Positions 6,505-11,171 of a DNA stretch of 11,171 nucleotides are shown here, in pieces (within the stretch, counting starts at the first letter, position 1; each line of letters starts with the position of its first letter). Position numbers and translations under genes: made by a program. Below the pieces are notes generated by a model. That model was not told the DNA's origin. It did not search any database and saw nothing but the letters and a program-made list of their open reading frames with translations. Source of the DNA: JBBRMW01 sp038239365 (GTDB lineage: Bacteria > Chloroflexota > Anaerolineae > Aggregatilineales > UBA2796); assembly GCA_038239365.1 (NCBI GenBank), contig JBBSEU010000201.1, positions 1 through 11,171 of the forward strand, in the 5' to 3' direction.

Positions 6505-7929
6505 CTATTCCTTGCTGAACGCTTCGATCTGCTCATTCAGCTTGCCGCCGTCAACCTGTGGGTAAGCATCCAGCAGCGCCTTGAACTGCTGCATGTACTC
6601 CACGATCTGTGGGCGAGTGCGCGCTTCAAAACGCATCGTAATCGCGGGCTGCGTGTTGCTGGCACGTACCAGTCCCCACCCATCCGGGAAGTTGGCACGC
6701 GCGCCATCAATATCGATCACCTGATACTTCGCGCTCAGCTTGTCCTTGATGCCGTTGATCACATCGAATTTCACATCATCGGGCGCGGACATGATGATCT
6801 CCGGCGTGGCGACCAGCTTGGGAATGCTCTCGAATAGTTGACTGACGCTCTGCTCCGTCTTGCTGAAAATTTCAAGCGCCTTGAGCGAAACCAACCCGGC
6901 ATCATCGAAGCCGTAGTAATTCTCACCGATGAACATATGGCCGCTCACTTCGCCACCGAGCAGCGCGCCTTCCTGGTTCATCTTGGCTTTCATGAGGCTA
7001 TGTCCGGCTTTCCACATGATCGGGATGCCGCCATCTTTTACGATCTCGTCGGTCAATGCCTGACTCGATTTCACGTCGTACACGATTTTCGCGCCGGGCG
7101 AACGCGCCAGCAGGTCACGTGCCATGAGTGCCAGCAGCCGATCCGCCGCGATGTGATGGCCGTGTTCGTCGATGATCCCGCAGCGATCCGCATCACCATC
7201 GAAGGCAATTCCAAGATCAGCCTTATGAGCGATGACCGCCTGCTCCAAATCGTGGGTGGTGCTTTCATCTTCGGGGTTCGGTAGATGATTGGGGAACGTA
7301 CCGTCTGGTTCGCAATACAGACATTCAACCTCAATGCCAAGTTTCTGATAAACCGGCTCCATGAACGATCCGCTCAGGCCATTGCCCGCGTCCAGTACAA
7401 TCCGCAGCTTGCGCCCGCCCAGGTGAACCTTGCCGCCAATCGTTTCCATGTGCCGCCTGACCAGATCGAGGTCTTTATCGAGCGTGCCCTGACCGACCTT
7501 GAAATCATCGTTGATGATCAGTTGCAGCAGCGCCTGAATCTGATCGCCAGATAGCGCCAGCTTGCCATAGGCCATCTTGATCCCGTTGTATTCAAGCGTC
7601 AGGTGGCTGCCCGTGATCTGAATGCCGCCGCCCTGTGCCCCATATTGCGCCGAGGCAAAATAGACGCTGGGAGTCATCACGCCGCCAATATCCGTAACGT
7701 GCAAGCCTGTCGTGACTAAACCATCTATGACGGCCTGTTTGATTGGTGGTGATGTTAAACGGTTATCGCTGCCAACGAATACGCGATCTGTGTTGAACGT
7801 GCGCTGCATGTAGGTGCCATAGGCTTTGCCAACGAGGTTTGCAACGTCCGGGGTTAGCTGCGGCGCGTCGCCTGCAACGGTACCACGAATATCATAGGCG
7901 CGAAAAATCGACTTCGGTACTTGTGCCAT
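6505..7929 (-). CDS. Phosphomannomutase/phosphoglucomutase-like enzyme
   Basis: A 474-residue alpha-D-phosphohexomutase that would interconvert hexose 6- and 1-phosphates through a phosphoserine, supplying GDP-mannose or UDP/dTDP-glucose type precursors. The four family motifs are in order: catalytic loop ITGSHLTLEYNG with Ser108; metal loop DGDADR (244-249); sugar-binding loop GGEVSGH (325-331); and phosphate-binding loop RASNTQP (422-428). The start IFRAYDIRG is typical of the PMM/PGM (AlgC) branch, and its length fits (AlgC about 463). The catalytic loop reads SHLT instead of the usual SHNP. The ATG has an AGGGGAG ribosome site 9 bases upstream, and the gene begins 28 bases after glmM. Substrate preference (mannose or glucose) cannot be read from the sequence. 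Confidence 0.93.
   Translation of the reverse strand: MAQVPKSIFRAYDIRGTVAGDAPQLTPDVANLVGKAYGTYMQRTFNTDRVFVGSDNRLTSPPIKQAVIDGLVTTGLHVTDIGGVMTPSVYFASAQYGAQGGGIQITGSHLTLEYNGIKMAYGKLALSGDQIQALLQLIINDDFKVGQGTLDKDLDLVRRHMETIGGKVHLGGRKLRIVLDAGNGLSGSFMEPVYQKLGIEVECLYCEPDGTFPNHLPNPEDESTTHDLEQAVIAHKADLGIAFDGDADRCGIIDEHGHHIAADRLLALMARDLLARSPGAKIVYDVKSSQALTDEIVKDGGIPIMWKAGHSLMKAKMNQEGALLGGEVSGHMFIGENYYGFDDAGLVSLKALEIFSKTEQSVSQLFESIPKLVATPEIIMSAPDDVKFDVINGIKDKLSAKYQVIDIDGARANFPDGWGLVRASNTQPAITMRFEARTRPQIVEYMQQFKALLDAYPQVDGGKLNEQIEAFSKE
6508..6513 (-). promoter_or_regulatory. Ribosome binding site supporting the TTG start of the deacetylase
   Basis: The minus strand reads AAGGAA, 9 bases before TTG at 6498-6496. 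It lies inside the last codons of the phosphohexomutase gene (Lys-Glu-stop), so translation of the two is probably coupled. Confidence 0.6.
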
Positions 7930-7957
7930 CTGCGAAGACTCCCCTAAGCTGAATAGG

Positions 7958-9427
7958 CTAATTGTGTTTCAATTGAACTGGCGCACCGGTCACGCAATCG
8001 ACGATATCAATGTGCGGATCGGGATTGGCGGTGTGTGCGGCAACCAGCTTGCATAAGGCCAGCGCACGACCCACCACATCGTCAAGGCTGTTGCCGGGGC
8101 CGCCCTCGACCATTGCGCGCAAGAGGTTCGGTTCTGTGCCGCTGAATCGCAAATTGTCGCGGCCTTTGCCATCAAATGCCGCCAGAGTTTGATCGGTCAG
8201 ATCAGCCAGGCCAGGCACGCTTTTGAGGTCAAAGCGGCTGGCAAGATGCGCCGACGCAATCACCTGTGGATAGCGTGGAATGGCCTTTGCCAGTTCGCTC
8301 AGGCTTGAGCCGCCGTGCTGCTTATTTTTGGCGATCAATGCCGCCACCAGCAAGCCAACATAGATACCATCACCCGCCGTATGGGTCTCATCCAAAAGGA
8401 TAACGTGCCCGGCCTGTTCGCCGCCCAGCACGAACCCGCCTGTGCGAAGCCGCTCCATGACGTAGCGATCCCCGACTTTGGTACGTTCCAGCCTGATTTC
8501 GTGATCGCTTAAAAAGTATTCGAGTCCACTGTTGCTCATATCAGTCGCCACAACCGTATCGTTGGGCAGCGTGCCGTCCGACTGCATTTGCACGGCCAGT
8601 ATTCCCAGGATGTGATCGCCATCGATCAACATGCCGTCTGGCGTCACAAAGACTACCCGATCTGCGTCCCCATCAAAGGCAATCCCAACATCCGCCTTGT
8701 GTTCGTGAATGGCGGCCAACAGCGCGGATCGATCCCGCCGCACATGCTCCGATCCGGCATTCACGTTGATGTTGACGCCGTTCGGCTGGGCATTGATGGT
8801 ATAGGTCGTCGCGCCAGCCTGAGTAAAAATGCTTTCGGCCTGTGCGGAGGCAGCACCATTGGCACAATCCAGCACAACAGTCAGATTATTTGGGATTGGC
8901 GCGGGCTGACTGGTATTCTGGAGATGCGGTAACAAGTGCTGCGCGTACAACCCCTGCACAGGTCTGTTTGCCCAGGTATCGGCGGCAATTGCAGGTGCCG
9001 CGTCAACCAATGCTTTATCAGCGATTAACGCTTCAATCTGGCTTTCCTGATCGTCGGTCAGCTTGAAGCCATCCGGCCCAAAAACTTTGATACCATTCTG
9101 TTCAAATGGATTGTGGCTGGCTGTGACCATGATCCCGACGTTGTTAAAAAATTGGGATAAGAAAGCCGTTTCGGGCGTCGTTCGCACGCCATAGCGATAG
9201 ACGTTGATGCCTTCGGCCATCAGCCCGCGCGTCAATTGACTGGCAATCTCATCGCTGCTCTGGCGAGTATCTTCACCGATCAAGACCTGGTGCATAAGAC
9301 CCTCGTTCGCGCGCAGCCAGCGCCCCAGCGCCCGACCAATGAGCAGCACCGACTCCGGATCGAGTGGGTATTGCCCGGCGACACTGCGAATGCCATCCGT
9401 TCCAAATTTAATCGGTTCGTTCGTCAT
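7958..9427 (-). CDS. glmM: Phosphoglucosamine mutase
   Basis: Converts glucosamine-6-phosphate to glucosamine-1-phosphate, the step before GlmU in UDP-GlcNAc synthesis for peptidoglycan, in the cytoplasm. The GlmM signature start KFGTDGIR (7-14), catalytic TASHNP (102-107, Ser104), metal loop DGDADR (252-257) and C-terminal RFSGTEP (427-433) are all present. The sugar-binding loop is GGEQAGH (335-341), with Ala where most members have Ser. At 489 residues it is about 40 longer than E. coli GlmM (445). Much of the excess is a tail after the RFSGTEP domain ending HIDIVDCVTGAPVQLKHN. The ATG overlaps the TGA of the DUF559 gene (ATGA), which suggests translational coupling; an AAAGGA run lies 12 bases upstream. 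It pairs with the phosphohexomutase downstream, a distant paralogue. Confidence 0.95.
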   Translation of the reverse strand: MTNEPIKFGTDGIRSVAGQYPLDPESVLLIGRALGRWLRANEGLMHQVLIGEDTRQSSDEIASQLTRGLMAEGINVYRYGVRTTPETAFLSQFFNNVGIMVTASHNPFEQNGIKVFGPDGFKLTDDQESQIEALIADKALVDAAPAIAADTWANRPVQGLYAQHLLPHLQNTSQPAPIPNNLTVVLDCANGAASAQAESIFTQAGATTYTINAQPNGVNINVNAGSEHVRRDRSALLAAIHEHKADVGIAFDGDADRVVFVTPDGMLIDGDHILGILAVQMQSDGTLPNDTVVATDMSNSGLEYFLSDHEIRLERTKVGDRYVMERLRTGGFVLGGEQAGHVILLDETHTAGDGIYVGLLVAALIAKNKQHGGSSLSELAKAIPRYPQVIASAHLASRFDLKSVPGLADLTDQTLAAFDGKGRDNLRFSGTEPNLLRAMVEGGPGNSLDDVVGRALALCKLVAAHTANPDPHIDIVDCVTGAPVQLKHN

Positions 9428-9963
9428 CTATGAATTTTGTCCTTTATGTTTGCCTCACCCCCCAACCCCCTCTCCGCAGGCGGAGAGGGGGGGTCAATAC
9501 CAGGCTTATCACTACTTGCGGTTGTTGAAAGGTGTGTGCTTATGATAATTTGATCTAAAACCCAGTTTATGGAATCCATAATCTGATCGTTGGTAAACCG
9601 AAGTACCATCAATCCAGAATCCTCCAAAAATTCTGTGCGAATAGCATCTTCTGCTTGGCTGTAGTTATGGATTTCGCCATCTGCTTCTATAACAAGACGC
9701 TTTTCTGCACAATAGAAATCGACAATAAAGCGTTCAACGGGCTGCTGCCGTCGGAATTTTAGGTTTGCTACCTGACGGTTTCGCAGGTATTCCCATAATT
9801 TCTTTTCAGCAGGCGTTGGCTCATGCCGCATTTGACGCGCCAATGTCTGCACAGTTTTCCAAAGCGCAGTATTGGTTCGCCAAGTCAGCGCGCCGCGTTC
9901 GTCGCTCCCCCTCTCCGCAGGCGGAGAGGGGGCTGGGGGGTGAGGCAAATCTTTCCTAGCCAT
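9424..9963 (-). CDS. DUF559 endonuclease-fold protein with repeat-encoded tails
   Basis: About 179 residues. The core resembles DUF559 (PF04480), a PD-(D/E)XK/Vsr-like nuclease fold: RQMRHEPTPAEKKLWEYLRNRQ, KFRRQQPVERFIVDFYCAEKRLVIEADG with Asp and Glu-x-Asp as likely catalytic residues, H and D..R just after, then GLMVLRFTNDQI. Activity is unproven for most members. About 20 N-terminal residues (PHPPAPSPPAERG) and about 18 near the C-terminus (DPPSPPAERGLGGEA) are simply translations of the flanking inverted repeats. The start is uncertain: ATG at 9963 overlaps the upstream stop by 8 bases; an in-frame ATG at 9975 would overlap by 20; Met49 of the 183-residue version lies just before the core. 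None has a good ribosome site. The stop overlaps the glmM ATG. Probably inserted accessory DNA. Confidence 0.83.
   Translation of the reverse strand: MARKDLPHPPAPSPPAERGSDERGALTWRTNTALWKTVQTLARQMRHEPTPAEKKLWEYLRNRQVANLKFRRQQPVERFIVDFYCAEKRLVIEADGEIHNYSQAEDAIRTEFLEDSGLMVLRFTNDQIMDSINWVLDQIIISTHLSTTASSDKPGIDPPSPPAERGLGGEANIKDKIHR
9449..9491 (+). repeat. C/G-rich palindromic repeat, copy 1
   Basis: A TTTGCCTCACCCCCCA arm is followed by one variable base and a 26-base palindrome at 9466-9491 (12-bp stem CCCCCTCTCCGC, AG centre). Two further G residues follow. It matches the reverse complement of copy 2 at 40 of 43 bases; the differences are the variable base and the two central bases of the palindrome. 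Confidence 0.9.
9907..9949 (-). repeat. C/G-rich palindromic repeat, copy 2 (inverted)
   Basis: The same 26-base palindrome (9907-9932, AG centre on the + strand as in copy 1) is followed by the inverted arm to 9949. It encodes residues PHPPAPSPPAERG of the DUF559 frame. It faces copy 1 across 415 bases. Confidence 0.9.
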
Positions 9964-10957
9964 TTTCTTTATCATCTTTATCGGTATCAGGCGACACTTT
10001 GAGCGCCTTCATCCCGAAATCTGTCTTTTGTTCGGTGAGCGCACGCGTCTCCACATCGAGCGATAAGGCGGCCTGATTGTGCTGCTGCGCTGCGCCGTCC
10101 ATCGCTTTGAGCAGCGCATCGACGGCGTGCATCAGATTAGCGGCATGAACCTCGTGGATCGCGCCTTCGGGTGGCTCTACGCTCGATGGATGCAGCCAGA
10201 CCACCCAACGCGCGCTCAGCCGTTGATCAGGACGGTAGCTGAAACGGAGCGCCGCATCGGCACGGTTGCGTTTGACTGTGTTGATGGCGCGATCAATCAG
10301 CGCGCGTTCGGCGGTAGTCAGCCATAAATCCGCCGGAAAGTCCGTCGGCGCTTTAATTTCCATATCGGACGTGTCTTTGAACAGGCCATGTCGCACTTTG
10401 GCGCGATCCCACAACCGCTGTAAGGCTTGCTGCACCGACGCCGCCGAAATGATCTGCACATCCTCAACCCAACCCGGCTCGGCTTTATCGCCACAATGCA
10501 AGCGCGCTGTCCAGGGTGCGCCTTCCATGCTGCCCGGCAGCCATGTCAGGCTCAGTTCAGCGAAGGCGTCTTCGGTGGCGCTCCACAACCGAACGGTAGC
10601 CGCCTGCCACGCCCGTAAGCCGTCCATCGCTTCCGGCTCTTCGACTTTGTTCAGTTCCATCGTCTCCCCTGAGAGCGGGTGGCGGTTGAGCTTTTCCACC
10701 AAATCTTTACCATAGGCGGTCAGCGCATACAGGCCGGGACGCAACTGCTGAAAAATGTTGCGATATTTCGCGCCGCTGTCCGGGGCGCTGGCCGGGCGAT
10801 CCGTTTTCATGCCCATCAATACCGGCGCATAGGCACTTTCCCAGCGCGCTACGTCGACGCCTATTTTCTCCCGAATATCGACATCGCTGAACGTATCTTT
10901 GTGTTCCTGTGAGACGAGATCGCCAATCGCCCGCATGATTTGCTCTGAAACTGACAT
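9956..10957 (-). CDS. Unrecognised 333-residue protein, possible N-terminal winged helix
   Basis: I do not recognise this family. Residues about 1-95 look like a winged helix: SEQIMRAIGDLVSQ, TFSDVDIREKIG, then YRNIFQQLRPGLYALTAYGKDLVEKL. The last part, a hydrophobic strand ending PGLYALT, is reminiscent of HARE-HTH or restriction-associated wHTH domains. The middle (115-275) is mixed alpha/beta with many Trp residues (WTARLHCG, VRLWSATEDAF, LSARWVVWLHP); a helix near 280-300 and a charged tail (SPDTDKDDKENG) follow. There are no membrane segments or signal peptide, so it is probably cytoplasmic. It starts 21 bases after the Clp-type ATPase gene with a GGA-rich site (ACGGAAAAG) before the ATG, so the two are likely co-expressed. 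It could be a regulator or an adaptor for the ATPase; that is inference from position only. Confidence 0.8.
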   Translation of the reverse strand: MSVSEQIMRAIGDLVSQEHKDTFSDVDIREKIGVDVARWESAYAPVLMGMKTDRPASAPDSGAKYRNIFQQLRPGLYALTAYGKDLVEKLNRHPLSGETMELNKVEEPEAMDGLRAWQAATVRLWSATEDAFAELSLTWLPGSMEGAPWTARLHCGDKAEPGWVEDVQIISAASVQQALQRLWDRAKVRHGLFKDTSDMEIKAPTDFPADLWLTTAERALIDRAINTVKRNRADAALRFSYRPDQRLSARWVVWLHPSSVEPPEGAIHEVHAANLMHAVDALLKAMDGAAQQHNQAALSLDVETRALTEQKTDFGMKALKVSPDTDKDDKENG

Positions 10958-10978
10958 GATCTTTTCCGTCCTTAAGGG

Positions 10979-11171
10979 TTACGCCTGCTGTGCCTCAACC
11001 GTCGAGAAGGTGAGCGCGGCGGCTTGCGGCACTGCATCGATCTTGACGGTTGTGCCTGCTGGTGGGTTGGAGGTCAATAAGTAATCGGCCAATGGTTCGC
11101 GTACCGAGCGGCCAATAATGCGGCGTAGTGGCCGTGCGCCCCACTCCGGGTGATCATTCTGGGCAAGCATC
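10979..11171 (-). CDS. C-terminus of a Clp/Hsp100 AAA+ ATPase, 5'-truncated
   Basis: About 63 C-terminal residues, running off the window edge. WGARPLRRIIGRSVREPLADYLL is the sensor-2 (GARPLRR) helix and D2 small domain of ClpA/ClpB/ClpC-type ATPases, followed by the usual short strand (AGTTVKID) and a 17-residue non-conserved tail ending VEAQQA. The Met near the window edge is internal. Too little remains to tell a ClpB disaggregase from a ClpC-type unfoldase, or from a Clp-like ATPase of another system. It ends with TAA, 21 bases before the next gene's start. Confidence 0.85.
   Translation of the reverse strand, partial: MLAQNDHPEWGARPLRRIIGRSVREPLADYLLTSNPPAGTTVKIDAVPQAAALTFSTVEAQQA

Larger units (their letters stand above)
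9449..9949. mobile_element. Inverted-repeat-bounded unit carrying the DUF559 gene (putative)
   Basis: A 501-base segment between the unrecognised 333-residue gene and glmM is bounded by two 43-base repeats facing each other, and contains only the DUF559 frame. It fits between the two genes: its ends lie 6 bases from the upstream stop codon and 21 bases from the glmM ATG. There is no transposase and no clear target-site duplication next to the ends, so it could be a passively mobilised unit or two independent palindromic repeats. Mobility is inference. Confidence 0.4.

Noticed and set aside
5716..7554. Several plus-strand frames of 89-151 codons antisense to the deacetylase and phosphohexomutase
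   Set aside because: All are shadows of minus-strand genes with intact family motifs; none has its own initiation signals.
9449..9949. Possible CRISPR-like repeat pair
   Set aside because: There are only two copies, in inverted orientation, more than 400 bases apart, with a protein-coding frame between them. There is no array of regular spacers and no cas gene.
9440..9956. Target-site duplication at the ends of the DUF559 unit
   Set aside because: CTTT occurs on both sides but not at equivalent distances from the repeat ends, and no other direct duplication is visible. Too short to claim.

Overview
The window carries ordinary bacterial housekeeping and cell-envelope genes with a small amount of accessory DNA. 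By eye it is moderately GC-rich (not computed), is almost entirely coding, and has no gene-free stretch longer than about 160 bases. No rRNA, tRNA or 16S marker is present, so taxonomy is inference only. A GlmM next to a second phosphohexomutase, a Tat-dependent deacetylase, a BRO-N/DinD-type protein and C/G-rich palindromic repeats beside a DUF559 gene remind me of Chloroflexota (Anaerolineae-like) genomes, but I hold this with low to moderate confidence.

Layout. Plus strand: the 3' part of a response-regulator receiver domain (to 316), then a full-length carbamoyl-phosphate synthase large subunit, carB (347-3550). The carB promoter overlaps the end of the receiver gene and sits so close to the ATG that the mRNA is probably leaderless. 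A strong hairpin (3567-3600) separates carB from the convergent minus-strand genes.

Minus strand, read from 11171 down: the C-terminus of a Clp/Hsp100 ATPase, an unrecognised 333-residue protein with a possible N-terminal winged helix, a DUF559 endonuclease-fold protein, phosphoglucosamine mutase (glmM), a phosphomannomutase/phosphoglucomutase-like enzyme, a Tat-exported polysaccharide deacetylase-like protein, and a HisN-like inositol-monophosphatase-family phosphatase. Gaps run from overlaps to 28 bases, so this looks like one transcription unit. GlmM supplies glucosamine-1-phosphate for UDP-GlcNAc. The second mutase would interconvert hexose phosphates for glycan precursors. The deacetylase-like protein would act on, or bind, extracytoplasmic glycan. 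The core of the unit is therefore cell-envelope sugar metabolism. A separate gene for a BRO-N/DinD-like protein (3606-4616) has its own near-consensus extended -10 promoter and strong ribosome binding site.

Points worth a second look: (i) the DUF559 gene is bracketed by two 43-base inverted repeats, each containing a perfect 12-bp palindrome, and its frame reads through both; (ii) the leaderless-looking carB promoter; (iii) active-site departures in three envelope-pathway proteins: Gln for the second metal-binding His in the deacetylase, SHLT for SHNP in the phosphohexomutase, and Ala for Ser in the GlmM sugar-binding loop; (iv) a perfect 11-bp inverted repeat inside the BRO/DinD-like gene that shares a 10-mer with that gene's promoter. 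I see no convincing complete new multi-gene defence or mobile system. The inverted-repeat-flanked DUF559 unit is the nearest candidate.
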